Assembly (NCBI GenBank): GCA_907163375.1
Contig: CAJQUW010014303.1
Span: 186,001-250,000 of the forward strand
Reading direction: 5' to 3'
Length of the DNA: 64,000 bases
Source of the DNA: Prostheceraeus crozeri
Lineage: Eukaryota > Platyhelminthes > Polycladida > Euryleptidae
This document shows, piece after piece, positions 61,801-63,172 of this stretch. Each line of letters starts with the position of its first letter. Within the stretch, counting starts at the first letter, position 1. Below the pieces are notes generated by a model. That model made no database searches, had not been told where the DNA came from, and saw nothing but the letters and a program-made list of their open reading frames with translations. Both the position numbers and the translations under genes were made by a program.

Positions 61801-63172
61801 TCATGCTTATGGACTGATTTCCAACGAAATCAATGAATCCAAAGAAAGTGAATGGCGCCTACTCCATTGCCAAATATGACAGTGTATGGCTAGCACACTG
61901 CCATTTATTCGCAAAAGTAGCAGTAAGATGTAGCCATTTAACTGCCAGTACAGCTTCAAGATCAAATAAACATTTCCTAGATGATGCATACGTGGGTGCT
62001 GTAGCAAATTTCAAGACATCAATGGCCCAATGAACTATTTTATGGCATTAGATTTTCTAAAGTGTGTGTATTCAAGTTAGAAACAAATAGATGTGCATAT
62101 TGATATGCAATGAATGATAGTTTGAATTTAAGGTGCAAGGACAGTCCGCTTTATCAATCAACAGTTTTGACTTACAGAAAGTGCAAAGATATCAATAAAT
62201 TCACTTCTTACGTTTGAGAAAAAAATTTCACAATGCTTGTATGCGTCATACTGACAAAATGTAAGAAAATACATTCATGCTTATGCACTGACTTCCAAAG
62301 AAATCAGAAGTGAATAGCGGCTACTTCACTGCCAAATATGACAGTGGATGCAAAACTCGCCCTACATTTCGCGCTCAGTTGGAATGGCGCTGAACAAATT
62401 TCTTAGTTATCACGTTATGTATAAAATAAATTGTCACAACACTCACGTCTTTTAATGCAGTTCTCATAAACGTTTTTCCTTTGACCCATTGTCCAACGTC
62501 GACTTTATGATGCTGTCTGATCAATCATTGGTTCATCAATCTTTTGACTTATTCTATATTGGAAATCAATATAGCATAACCTCTTTATCTCTCAATCGCT
62601 CGTACAGCTTTCATTTCAGCATCAACGTTTGTCATCAAGTGTATTTTCAAGAAGAAATCAAAAGTTTGAAATTCGGACTAATTCACGGTAATATGCAAGC
62701 ACTCATGCAAAGACAAGTAGAGCCAAGAATGACTGTGGAAACGTGAGTCAACCCACAGACCTCTATGTTCGAAATATTCTATATTTACTTTCGAGCTTGA
62801 TGTGTGTAGATATCTGGTTGACAGTAGTAGAAGTAGAGTTCTCACATTTTCGACGGAGAAAGAGACATTCAAAATTCGAATGAACGTTGTTCCGAAGACT
62901 TTTGCAGCTGATATAATATAAAATAAAATTGGCTTAGAAAACTGTCATATTGAAAATAATGCAAATGAAAAACATCCATAGGATCATTCCATCAGAAACT
63001 CCGAGCGATTTAATGAAGTCCTTTAGTGCTTCAAAGTTAAAGTTGCACTTTGTTATTTGTCTCATGTAACATTATTTCGCTTCTGTTGCAGAATGACAAA
63101 GTTATAACTTTGGGATTTACAGGAAACACATTGACAGTTGCGAATTCTGAAGCACTGCAGGATTTGTTTGAG
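3507..63172 (+). CDS. Secreted matrix metalloproteinase (M10A), multi-exon, 3' end outside window
   Basis: Zinc endopeptidase of the matrixin family, expected to be secreted as a zymogen and to cut extracellular-matrix or other extracellular proteins. Proposed join: 3507-3543, 20121-20238, 22342-22475, 27992-28034 (doubtful), 34537-34718, 39840-40115, 44172-44243 (moderate), 55014-55289, 55374-55510, 63092-63172, then beyond the window. Domain order reads signal peptide, helical prodomain with cysteine-switch-like motif, catalytic domain with HELGHTFGIQH and Met-turn NIMYP, hinge, hemopexin-like propeller. Junction phases are 1, 2, 1, 2, 1, 1, 1, 1, 0 and 0, and match at every proposed boundary. 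Introns are 2-17 kb and full of transposons, except one of 84 bp. The catalytic exons are very secure. The N-terminal exons are secure by phase and content, and the hemopexin exons are probable. Which MMP paralogue this is cannot be told. The exon with the stretch just before the catalytic helix is the weak point. Confidence 0.85.
3544..4830. other. MMP intron 1, 5' part; no feature seen
   Basis: AT-rich, no open frame above 60 codons apart from that of the adjoining LINE, and no repeat ends recognised. It should contain splicing signals near 3544 only. Confidence 0.4.
4831..6195 (-). mobile_element. 5'-truncated LINE, reverse-transcriptase C-terminus, copy 2
   Basis: On the minus strand the frames read GEFGLFPFEYYFDKAAINLW, LLKLRCGNHDWQ, YEERLCNLCDARTIETAFHF and ICKCSVYNNIR. 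This is the thumb and terminal Cys/His knuckle common to non-LTR reverse transcriptases. The coding is split over overlapping frames (5747-6100 and 5487-5756), so it is decayed. The 3' end is the ATTCTGAT tail at 4831-4850. It is inverted relative to copy 1, and the two flank MMP exon 1. The exact clade is uncertain (CR1/L2-like by tail). Confidence 0.75.
6471..6690 (-). mobile_element. Penelope-like element 3' tail
   Basis: On the minus strand 6471-6508 reads CTGATGATGGATAGTG, then TAAATATCCGAAGC. This is a CTGATGA core, a stem (GGATA/TATCC) and GAAGC. The same arrangement (CTGATGA-stem-GAAAC) marks hammerhead-like motifs in the tails of Penelope-like retroelements. About 180 bases upstream (minus orientation) look like its 3' untranslated part and stop at a TA run at 6697-6727. 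No endonuclease or reverse-transcriptase frame remains. Confidence 0.45.
6697..6728. repeat. TA microsatellite
   Basis: About 15 TA units. It is followed at 6729-6750 by aaccagttgtaactcgcgcc, the complement of the sequence that borders the longer TA run near 13800. Confidence 0.9.
6990..8200. other. Intronic sequence with a weak direct repeat
   Basis: Two diverged copies of aagtaggycamccagatgac about 166 bases apart (near 7253 and 7419), each followed by a gcggatat/gtcggatat block. They suggest an old partial duplication. The frame at 7470-7679 is unrecognised. No gene is supported. Confidence 0.4.
8912..8993 (-). repeat. tRNA-like sequence, probable SINE head
   Basis: The minus strand has a B-box-like GGGTTCGATCCCC and, about 45 bases before it, an A-box-like TAGTGGGTAAAACTACG, the spacing of a tRNA promoter. 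The two ends do not form a convincing acceptor stem and no anticodon arm is clear. A decayed tRNA-derived SINE is more likely than a working tRNA. Confidence 0.4.
9067..9420 (+). pseudogene. piggyBac transposase N-terminal acidic segment
   Basis: The frame reads TLAEALDTAESGIRRISRIR, then NYDSDEDSAPEDESDEISL and IELIEDEDSDDEVDEP. piggyBac transposases begin with such acidic Asp/Glu/Ser tracts. It opens just after a splice-acceptor-like attatccttcag at 9066, and stops at 9420. The Cys-finger C-terminus follows in a different, interrupted frame. The DDD catalytic region is absent. Identification depends on the TTAA-flanked ends and the finger; the acidic tract alone would be weak. Confidence 0.6.
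9770..11540. other. Intron 1 sequence, no recognised gene
   Basis: Several 60-75-codon frames on both strands (for example 10446-10667) lack any familiar motif and are probably chance. No terminal repeats were found. Confidence 0.4.
11545..13580. repeat. 135-bp satellite, 15 copies
   Basis: The marker gcatctgtttaggcctatta recurs 15 times, at 11568 to 13461, every 135 bases, except one step of 138 (12378 to 12516). Identity between units is very high. Variants cluster: units near 12108, 12243 and 12378 share cttcaaatcat and an altered gttcacgg/gttcgcgg, while others have cttgaaatcat and gttcgctg. Because 135 is 45 codons and the unit lacks stops in one minus frame, long minus-strand frames of 173-214 codons appear; they are not taken as genes. 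Confidence 0.97.
13570..13797. repeat. GC-rich minisatellite, GGGGCGCGAGTGACA
   Basis: About eight imperfect copies of ttggggcgcgagtgaca (variants cccaagttaca, gctagtgaca) separated by short unique spacers. They run from the end of the 135-bp array into a TA run. The last copy plus aactggttatat is found inverted at 6729-6750. Confidence 0.85.
13798..13866. repeat. Long TA microsatellite
   Basis: More than 30 TA units, directly abutting the left end of the Penelope-like element that follows. Confidence 0.97.
14320..15231 (+). pseudogene. Penelope-like coding remnant: connector and GIY-YIG endonuclease
   Basis: The first part includes YSKPTDSYNYVPFNSGHPKH and a basic Lys/Arg-rich linker with SYKQPKSLLNILARR. 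The second part carries IIYALQCQGCEATYIGQTGD and SLRARVRVHRQQI. Together they give the family's order of RT tail, linker and GIY-YIG nuclease, with the YIG, the Arg of the R-x-x-x-H helix and a Glu further on. GIY-YIG nucleases nick the target DNA for insertion in this family. The reverse-transcriptase core is missing, so this is a fragment. Confidence 0.8.
15339..15373 (+). ncRNA. Hammerhead-like motif in Penelope tail A (right arm)
   Basis: CCCTTGAGA, the stem GCCTG-caa-CAGGC, then AGAAACCGGTCG. The inverse copy is at 13929-13963. It resembles the hammerhead layout of family tails, with a degenerate first core strand. Confidence 0.35.
15475..16911 (+). mobile_element. Penelope-like element B with short inverted termini
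   Basis: The body holds the last third of the reverse transcriptase (RYIDDCYITW, the YIDD catalytic motif; FLDVWV; YVPFYSGHPKH), the basic linker and a GIY-YIG nuclease (FYIGQNGDMFRNRLTIHRQQ). The leftmost 22 bases (15475-15496) are the reverse complement of the 3' end at 16890-16911. So this copy also begins with an inverted piece of its own tail, but a short one. It lies 37 bases after element A and has diverged from it. It is broken in several places and 5'-truncated. Confidence 0.82.
16826..16869 (+). ncRNA. Hammerhead-like motif in Penelope tail B
   Basis: CCATGAG, then a stem built from gcctgtc...gaccaggc, then GAAACCGGTCG. The CGAAAC side fits the hammerhead core; the CTGATGA side is degenerate. 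An equivalent motif lies in every Penelope-like tail of the window. Activity cannot be judged. Confidence 0.35.
17035..17398 (-). mobile_element. Penelope-like fragment C1 (RT tail and 3' end), minus strand
   Basis: The minus-strand frame reads YLDFNSFSASNYETSMIKSC, LHRALAICSSW and EIMKIKQILTND. This is the 'RA..ICS.W....EI.KIK.IL..N' helix after the palm of Penelope-type reverse transcriptases. The 3' tail has the hammerhead-like CTTGAAAAT...CGAAACGTTGAG at 17066-17103. It meets the + strand fragment C2 head to head near 17399. No nuclease is present in this piece. Confidence 0.65.
17399..17647 (+). mobile_element. Penelope-like fragment C2 with a 60-bp hairpin
   Basis: The + frame 17399-17593 contains FYKNKKLGNTIKT, then DHVVYQFSCDEDICNN and QYIGCTTSQTKTR: the start of a GIY-YIG nuclease. 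Bases 17464-17523 reappear inverted at 17589-17647, so the fragment folds back on itself with a 65-base loop. The rest of the nuclease is missing. Confidence 0.7.
18140..18606 (+). mobile_element. LINE reverse-transcriptase C-terminus and A/T-rich tail
   Basis: The frame reads ALIRSILIYSFPCFCNLPQY, LLKKLVATEKTAHRIM, CNNLFSKIVKHDSHPLRELF and RKSFIKFYK. This aligns with the better-kept copy at 25995-26876 (IRSIMTYAFPCF, ERRAYRIM, NKLFSKIASSQNHPLQALF, SFIRFC). The 3' end is aataaagaaattattattt. It is heavily 5'-truncated. Confidence 0.7.
18607..19113. other. Intron 1, no recognised feature
   Basis: AT-rich spacer between the LINE tail and the hAT element; nothing identifiable. Confidence 0.4.
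19122..20020. mobile_element. Non-autonomous hAT element with CCGCTCC arrays
   Basis: Flanked by a perfect 8-base duplication, ATCATCAC, at 19114-19121 and 20021-20028, the hAT target length. Termini are CAGGGATCTG and its complement CAGATCCCTG. Just inside both ends are clusters of CCGCTCCGCTCC-type repeats (19150-19250 and 19945-20015), probably transposase-binding subterminal repeats. The 899 bases hold no recognisable transposase. It ends 100 bases before MMP exon 2. Confidence 0.92.
20121..20238 (+). CDS. MMP exon 2: end of signal peptide and first part of prodomain
   Basis: Open in one frame from an acceptor (tacacag/GA) to a donor (CAG/gtagat): 118 bases, phase 1 in and phase 2 out. 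It encodes CFVAASAVSWRSEVIEF, then MKRENFMKLCQNSGVSVDECI. The first eight residues finish the signal peptide. The rest resembles the first helix and turn of an MMP prodomain, where a 'fL..yGyl' segment precedes helix 2. It sits 100 bases after the right end of a hAT element. The other two frames contain stops. Confidence 0.75.
20966..21962 (-). mobile_element. Tc1/mariner element with decayed transposase
   Basis: Inverted ends begin CAGTATTGGCCAGAATGG and are perfect for 25 bases (20966-20990; 21938-21962). The flanking dinucleotides are TG and CA, consistent with a mutated TA duplication. The minus strand contains WVRVMISQKSKGGSS, then TSPDLNSIEN, WFLLKQTYEDRH and LELKKVITAVWTKL. This is the end of a Tc1 transposase, including the SPDLNPIEN signature around the last catalytic acid. 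The reading is interrupted many times. It lies in MMP intron 2. Confidence 0.88.
22190..22260. repeat. GGGTC-rich patch
   Basis: Repeats of cgggt/ctcgcgggt on one side and aacccgtg on the other, resembling subterminal repeats of hAT-type elements. No matching second end was found nearby. It lies 80 bases before MMP exon 3. Confidence 0.3.
22342..22475 (+). CDS. MMP exon 3: prodomain with cysteine-switch-like motif
   Basis: Acceptor tgatttcag/C, donor CTGA/gtaagc; phase 2 in, phase 1 out. Residues include SDVKRYCQMQRTEGPEIDDEL and then IACIRRPKCSHPVIPDPSQ. This follows the MMP pattern of an F/Y-x-Q-x-x helix, a 'TG-x-LDE' turn and the RRPRCGVPD switch. In the family that Cys binds the catalytic zinc to keep the enzyme latent. 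Here the Cys is kept, but the loop is PKCSHPV: Lys for Arg, Ser for Gly, and no Asp at the usual place. Latency may be altered. The exon ends soon after the switch, so the segment leading into the catalytic domain must come from another exon. Confidence 0.82.
22476..25990. other. MMP intron 3, no secure feature
   Basis: About 3.5 kb. The frames at 23453-23680 and 24702-24914 have no recognisable motif. A pair of splice-like sites at 23974 and 24014 encloses 41 bases, but the phase does not fit the MMP gene. Nothing else is supported. Confidence 0.4.
25995..26876 (+). mobile_element. LINE with internally deleted reverse transcriptase
   Basis: Opens with RLINSSLSSGQVPSCSKAAN, then ITPVPK, the first RT block. 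It then skips the catalytic palm and resumes near 26173 with SWSAASGLPLNISKG, GVTFSSSLTWSNHI and YNSLIRSIMTYAFPCF, running to SFIRFC. The 3' tail is aataaataatttattattat at about 26850-26876. The frame shifts between 26271-26453 and 26357-26818. It is the same family as the copy at 18140-18606, and jockey/CR1-like by RT order. Confidence 0.8.
26880..27600. other. Intronic, nothing recognised
   Basis: No open frame of note and no terminal repeats. Confidence 0.4.
27608..27860 (-). repeat. Inverted single copy of the 182-bp repeat family
   Basis: Reverse complement of the unit found in tandem at 30516-31133, including the shared outer end gttaatgat...tttactatagagccaaaata. It contains about 1.4 units (cacaaaacttctac...gccacaactt). 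The two loci form an inverted pair about 2.7 kb apart. Confidence 0.85.
27992..28034 (+). pseudogene. Candidate MMP exon 4 with an in-frame stop
   Basis: A strong polypyrimidine tract and tag acceptor precede GA-ATT-ACA. A donor TG/gtgaaa follows 43 bases later. Phase 1 in and phase 2 out are exactly what exon 3 and exon 5 require. The peptide ITLAVVDKTDDN resembles the LTYRIVNYTPDL strand at the start of MMP catalytic domains, and the next exon continues with W-KAAEMSLAVW. However, codon 28030-28032 is TAA. Either the gene carries a nonsense mutation, the base is a sequencing error, the real donor lies elsewhere, or this is a chance match. An inverted-repeat element begins about 55 bases downstream and may have disturbed the locus. 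No other exon with the right phases was found between 22476 and 34536. Confidence 0.4.
28089..28349. mobile_element. Inverted-repeat element (MITE-like)
   Basis: Arms of 61 bases, 28089-28149 and 28289-28349, start aatacaaaag and end cttttgtatt at about 85 percent identity, with a 139-base AT-rich centre. A second weaker inverted pair (taattaatggtgaaaa at 28025, its complement at 28201) overlaps the splice donor of the candidate MMP exon 4. No coding sequence. A target duplication is not clear. Confidence 0.7.
28395..28801 (-). CDS. Unidentified terminal exon on the minus strand
   Basis: A minus-strand acceptor (gatatttttccag) precedes a clean frame of about 134 codons: SSHWARAMAGVDVAWQQSQE, RMNRTLKSMRQKILRRNPC, DLLEELKALIANQLQAEAD, VIGQGSFRLAPAFIKFEVHS and so on, with a stop at 28395. 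Its GC content is well above the neighbourhood and the sequence is helical and charged, like real coding DNA. I cannot name the family. It could be the last exon of a nested host gene in MMP intron 4, or part of an unrecognised transposon. It lies 45 bases from the inverted-repeat element. Confidence 0.5.
28802..30260. other. Intronic, nothing secure
   Basis: Minus-strand frames of 61-121 codons (28829-29172, 29837-30202) are unrecognised and AT-biased. A short TA run lies at about 29262-29274. Confidence 0.4.
30285..30525 (+). mobile_element. LINE reverse-transcriptase fragment
   Basis: The frame reads SFDATFILRRLQEKSLAYDR, YVSYGFIDLEKYFDHVPP, then a stop; further on a shifted frame gives GPVLNSLLFVL. 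These are the 'F/IDLEKAFDRVP' and 'GSVLSPLLF' blocks of non-LTR reverse transcriptases. Only this internal piece remains, and it runs straight into the 182-bp tandem repeat. Confidence 0.6.
30516..31133 (+). repeat. 182-bp tandem repeat, about 3.3 copies
   Basis: The marker gatgcgcagaagttgtggct starts at 30516, 30698 and 30880, with a diverged fourth at 31053. Each unit includes gaaggctgtgtaggacagag and ctctattgcgttttccgcaa. It is inverted relative to 27608-27860. Confidence 0.92.
31136..32878. other. Intronic, nothing identified
   Basis: Minus-strand frames at 31259-31855 and GC-richer sequence at 32330-32510 gave no family I can name. A decayed transposon near 32330-32510 is possible but unsupported. 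Confidence 0.35.
32880..33283. repeat. Three copies of a ~100-bp unit in alternating orientation
   Basis: Copies at about 32880-32965 (+), 33028-33121 (-) and 33164-33283 (+). Each begins cggcagccagagcga and ends tatgcctactacgaatctgc followed by tgccga, so the unit itself has short inverted ends (CGGCAG/CTGCCG). Such alternating short repeats point to a small foldback or MITE family. The frames here (33020-33420) are artefacts of the repeat. Confidence 0.75.
33926..34418. mobile_element. Harbinger-like MITE, copy 1
   Basis: Starts GGCCGCTGTCAC and ends GTGACAGCGGCC, with TAA on both sides (33923-33925, 34419-34421), the 3-base target typical of PIF/Harbinger elements. Subterminal ttccat/atggaa motifs repeat. 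It has no transposase. It ends 118 bases before MMP exon 5, within the region where branch point and regulatory signals would lie. A second copy is at 46000. Confidence 0.88.
34537..34718 (+). CDS. MMP exon 5: first half of catalytic domain
   Basis: Acceptor gcgtttcag/G and donor GGGAG/gtaaag; 182 bases, phase 2 in, phase 1 out. It encodes KAAEMSLAVWECYANLSFSR, then ADLVISFETSTHGFIDYYS and ANDGNAFDGPG. This is the MMP order: the A...A...W helix, the 'LtF' strand, the 'ADI-I-F' strand, an H-x-(x)-D pair that binds structural zinc, and the FDGPGG calcium/zinc loop. The final G is completed by the next exon to give GPGGVLAHAF, the most conserved stretch before the active site. Exon limits match the family's reading. 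Confidence 0.92.
34719..35462. other. Intron 5, nothing recognised
   Basis: AT-rich, no feature before the palindrome. Confidence 0.4.
36451..37023 (+). CDS. Crypton-like tyrosine-recombinase N-terminal part, left arm
   Basis: Starts MERFSFVSTQEIEASVQRSV, then TRRANVFALRVYEEWVAARN, LLIQVLSHFVYEIRRKDGKE, YPPSSIYGIMCGVMRYLRDD and FHYLRRCIDSRMQELTSKG. The 'W..W/EW', 'L..F..E.RkkdG..YPP.sLy.i.cGlqRyLr' and 'LD..Mk.Lt.kG' blocks are those of animal Crypton elements and the host proteins derived from them (ZMYM/QRICH1/KCTD1-type). The C-terminal catalytic R-H-R-Y part is absent: the frame enters the unrelated palindrome centre and stops at 37023. The first 137 codons look intact. Confidence 0.72.
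   Translation: MERFSFVSTQEIEASVQRSVPENTRRANVFALRVYEEWVAARNMTFDECQYPDLSSLPNVGTDLLIQVLSHFVYEIRRKDGKEYPPSSIYGIMCGVMRYLRDDCNRPDLNFFNQSNKFHYLRRCIDSRMQELTSKGVCSGTERNDQRHLYKKQIGPLSGFGSRHESSSHFAGVKVDGRQQPSTGFRRKYI
37098..37493 (-). pseudogene. Crypton-like recombinase N-terminal part, right arm
   Basis: Inverted copy of the left-arm gene, from the same MERFSFVSTQ start at 37493. It is identical in protein for about 115 residues up to RPDLNF, after which a one-base length difference in a T run puts it out of frame (SIKVTNSTICE). It lies tail to tail with the left copy. Like that copy it lacks the catalytic half. Confidence 0.72.
38429..39839. other. Intron 5, 3' part
   Basis: An exon-like frame at about 38873-38958 (FAEIITELTDHDSNSKGND, then ILQILRVMTALER) lies between an AG and a gtaatg. 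It cannot sit in the MMP transcript because exons 5 and 6 join perfectly without it. Otherwise nothing is seen. Confidence 0.35.
39840..40115 (+). CDS. MMP exon 6: zinc-binding active site and Met-turn
   Basis: Acceptor tttctccag/GT, donor ACCC/gtaagt; 276 bases, phase 1 in and out. It starts VLAHAFYPIGRTTGNFHYDD, which supplies further structural-zinc and calcium ligands (two His, Asp-Asp). It then reaches HELGHTFGIQH, the HExGHxxGxxH catalytic zinc motif with its general-base Glu, and NIMYP, the Met-turn. SEIQGRYG after that is the usual end of the catalytic domain. All catalytic residues are present, so this exon looks functional. It ends GTKQCT, and the Cys may pair within the hinge or hemopexin domain. 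Confidence 0.95.
40116..40970. other. Intron 6, 5' part
   Basis: AT-rich, no recognisable feature. Confidence 0.4.
40973..41968. mobile_element. TA-flanked element packed with CATACCA/TCGTATG motifs
   Basis: Starts CACTGTAAATCGCT and ends AGCGATTTACAGTG, with TA on each side (40971-40972, 41969-41970). Both halves are dense in cataccaa, ttggtatg, catacgaa and ttcgtatg words, in mirror orientation. The centre is plain AT-rich sequence. No transposase frame. It is a Tc1/mariner-type non-autonomous element by target and termini, related to 2696-3127 by the CACTGTAAA end. Confidence 0.85.
42003..42886 (-). mobile_element. 5'-truncated LINE with PHD-like finger and RT C-terminus
   Basis: On the minus strand 42407-42886 encodes a Cys/His finger (YPCGVCRTGVGRNSIRCSKC, WIHHRC, CRRC) followed by FWYLGDVLDNSGG and AVTARIRSAWKNFYDLLPIL. 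A second frame, 42009-42452, continues with AAETWPLRNEEMTRL, VRWICAVKLCERRSMNELRQ and HRLRWFGHLERMP. These are the post-palm RT blocks 'YLG..l..dGg....i..RI..aw..f' and 'YG.ETW.l'. The two frames overlap, so one shift separates them. The finger inserted before the YLG block is a trait of some animal LINEs. The upstream RT and endonuclease are missing. Confidence 0.85.
42890..43750. other. Intron 6, nothing recognised
   Basis: AT-rich; the minus frame 42964-43269 is unrecognised. Confidence 0.4.
43752..44026. mobile_element. Possible MITE with CCAGGCCACGAAA ends
   Basis: ataccaggccacgaaatccg near 43763 and the complement of aaaatcgccaggaaac/ccaggccacgaaa near 43980-44012 form imperfect inverted ends (about 22 of 30). 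The core is about 250 bases, without coding sequence. The exact borders and target duplication are not clear. It sits about 145 bases before the possible hinge exon. Confidence 0.5.
44172..44243 (+). CDS. Possible MMP hinge exon
   Basis: Acceptor ttatttgcag/GT and strong donor GCG/gtgagt bracket 72 bases. Phase 1 in and out fits both neighbouring exons. The reading is KVWQEYYKTKFNKGGAAAR, then IMDG: basic and low-complexity, as MMP hinges often are. No homology can be claimed because hinges are not conserved. Another frame of the same segment is also open. The call rests on splice sites and phase. Confidence 0.45.
44250..45995. other. Intron 7, 5' part
   Basis: Near 44921-45003 a diverged direct repeat gtcaatcayar...cggatgc..raaag occurs twice, about 55 bases apart, in a GC-richer patch. 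No gene or element recognised. Confidence 0.4.
46000..47032. mobile_element. Harbinger-like MITE, copy 2, interrupted and 3'-truncated
   Basis: Same left end (GGCCGCTGTCACAC) and interior as 33926-34418 (cgtccatcggac, attatgcggctg, aatggatttccctagtgt). It is split by a second element at 46110-46676. Its right terminus is lost after about 47032. Apart from the insertion the copies match through the interior with many small differences. Confidence 0.82.
46110..46676. mobile_element. Nested Harbinger-like MITE
   Basis: Inverted ends GGCTGGAGGCACACAGGAAA and the complement of TTTCCTGTGTGCCTGTAGCC, extended by gccgcgg. The target duplication is TAA at 46107-46109 and 46677-46679. The uninterrupted copy at 33926-34418 shows the empty site (gccacaagtcatc), which proves insertion. 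It has subterminal gccgcc/gctgcgg motifs and no coding sequence. Confidence 0.9.
47033..47947. other. Intron 7, nothing recognised
   Basis: The + frame 47095-47304 is unfamiliar. No terminal repeats. Confidence 0.4.
48120..48497 (-). pseudogene. GIY-YIG nuclease fragment, left arm of D
   Basis: Reads HIVYQYTCVQCGEFYIGKTA, then RMLKTRHQEHRKAIDNKSNS, NHLQDKHRGIGGIGNFQV and EAKAITQLKPQINRKHELPD. The VY-x(10)-YIG strand pair, the R-x-x-x-H helix and the late Glu/Asn region are those of GIY-YIG nucleases. It is slightly longer at its 5' end than the mirror copy because it continues into the palindrome centre. It lacks the RT half. Confidence 0.8.
48524..48864 (+). pseudogene. GIY-YIG nuclease fragment, right arm of D
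   Basis: Mirror image of the left-arm fragment: VYQYTCAQCGEFYIGKTARM, then LKTRHQEHRKAIDNKS and so on, with a few substitutions (for example HSTRD for HNTRD). It opens within the palindrome centre and stops at 48864. Same function in the parent element, target nicking. Not complete. Confidence 0.8.
49040..50279. other. Intron 7, nothing recognised
   Basis: AT-rich with short minus frames; no known motif. Confidence 0.4.
50280..50770 (-). mobile_element. CR1/L2-like LINE 3' end
   Basis: The minus strand reads LTSLLRSLQWLRIRDLNTFR, LAVMAFKCRYGRVPTNLS (the 'L.WLPVr.Ri.fKl....yk...G.aP.YL' block). A second frame then gives AFKWHLNVAMG-like sequence and RIRLKTVRDHPFLLEQF. The region is GC-richer than its surroundings. 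The coding is split over two frames (50412-50666 and 50279-50626). No palm or endonuclease. Confidence 0.65.
50771..52681. other. Intron 7, no secure feature
   Basis: 50771-51060 may be further LINE sequence. A 9-base C run lies at 52371-52379. Nothing else is identified. Confidence 0.4.
52684..53734 (+). mobile_element. pogo/Tigger DNA transposon, internally deleted
   Basis: Ends CGTATTTTCTCGAATACAAC at the left and the complement of CGTATTTTCTCAAATACAAC at the right, each with TA outside (52682-52683, 53735-53736). Subterminal gcgggttatat/ggcgggtt motifs occur near both ends. It carries the C-terminal third of a pogo-type transposase on the + strand. The DNA-binding domain and first catalytic residues are deleted. 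Confidence 0.88.
52870..53355 (+). pseudogene. pogo/Tigger transposase C-terminal part
   Basis: Reads DQAKSAFARRNTVMGVIPGG, CTKILHPVDVSMNKIVKEGY, ITRVLEAWKRVSSEIIRKSF and QTCGI, then an acidic tail (GEEDEKQESEIEGEEDHDSE). 'iPGG.T..LqPlDv..NkpfK' and 'W..i....i..SF..cGi' are Tigger DDE_1 landmarks, the first holding the last catalytic acid. It stops at 53355. Upstream coding is absent, so it is a relic. It lies in MMP intron 7. Confidence 0.85.
53737..54164. other. Intron 7, nothing recognised
   Basis: No frame or repeat identified. Confidence 0.4.
54165..54848. mobile_element. CTCATGA-rich MITE
   Basis: Ends CCCTCACGAAAATT and its complement AATTTTCGTGAGGG. Inside both ends TCATGA/CTCATGAGA words recur about a dozen times; the centre (54330-54650) is AT-rich. 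684 bases, no coding sequence. A target duplication was not evident. It ends 165 bases before the hemopexin-like exon at 55014. Confidence 0.82.
55014..55289 (+). CDS. MMP hemopexin-like exon A
   Basis: The open frame includes VLITAIQSFILETDGFVYF, VVDGFIYRQDP and GLYKPTAVTYSPATARLFFF. The recurring hydrophobic-G-x-x-Y-F-x-x-x-x-x-Y-x-R-x-D pattern followed by a second F-F-F-Q-G strand resembles hemopexin propeller blades of MMPs. The domain guides substrate and inhibitor binding in the family. Donor CAAG/gtgatg is in phase 1. Two acceptors are possible, before 55014 and before 55062, both in the same frame and phase. I prefer 55014 because the intervening 48 bases are GC-rich and coding-like. 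A MITE ends 165 bases upstream. The hemopexin call is moderate: the consensus DAAF is only loosely kept. Confidence 0.65.
55290..55373 (+). other. 84-base intron, in frame and without stop
   Basis: Begins gtgatg and ends cgttttcag, with a pyrimidine-rich 3' half. Length is divisible by three and it reads open, adding GDDDSYLTFKMSK and a hydrophobic stretch if retained. It is far shorter than the other introns (2-17 kb). The translated pyrimidine tract looks non-coding, so splicing is more likely than retention. Confidence 0.5.
55374..55510 (+). CDS. MMP hemopexin-like exon B
   Basis: Acceptor cgttttcag/GA after a short 84-base intron; donor ATCAAA/gtgagt. Phase 1 in, phase 0 out. It encodes GNTLFVLSDLYLPSVLKKYT, then VSYPDGAFIKGQGIGEELR. 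The GNTLFV strand is repeated as GNTLTV in the next exon, consistent with propeller repeats. It is read in the same frame as exon A even across the short intron, so retention of that intron would not shift the frame. Confidence 0.6.
55860..56520 (+). other. GC-rich stretch with unidentified frames
   Basis: Frames 56008-56202 and 56058-56462 are unusually GC-rich for this window and the second is 134 codons (YEELMEEETKDGQLVTGGGW, EKELNSDESVCMDMEPRIAF). The composition suggests former coding DNA, perhaps part of a mobile element. I recognise no family, and no splice-site pair is convincing. Confidence 0.3.
56521..63091. other. MMP intron 9, mostly featureless
   Basis: Includes two patches that look like hAT-type subterminal DNA: 58333-58530 (tcgggttgtgttcgggt words after tagaggtgtgcgaatccg) and 60273-60420 (cagaggtggg followed by cgaa/ttcgg repeats). 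Partner ends were not found. The minus frames at 61215-61596 hold CxxC pairs but no known domain. Confidence 0.35.
61795..62360. repeat. Diverged direct repeat pair
   Basis: cattcatgcttatg...ctgacttccaa.gaaatca...gtgaat.gcg...actgccaaatatgacagtg occurs at about 61797-61885 and again at about 62273-62355. It is a duplicated ~85-base segment about 475 bases apart, possibly the two edges of an old element. Confidence 0.6.
63092..63172 (+). CDS. Downstream MMP exon C (propeller-like strand)
   Basis: Acceptor ttctgttgcag/AAT and donor TTTGAG/gtaagt enclose 27 complete codons, phase 0 in and out, matching exon B. It encodes NDKVITLGFTGNTLTVANSE, then ALQDLFE. Splice sites are strong and the frame is clean. 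Its place in the MMP gene is inferred from phase and the repeated GNTL strand. The remaining exons and polyadenylation site lie past the window. Confidence 0.5.

Noticed and set aside
62621-62741. Exon-like frame INVCHQVYFQEEIKSLKFG with gtgagt donor
   Set aside because: It is phase 2 in and out, while the exons on either side join in phase 0. No partner exon found.
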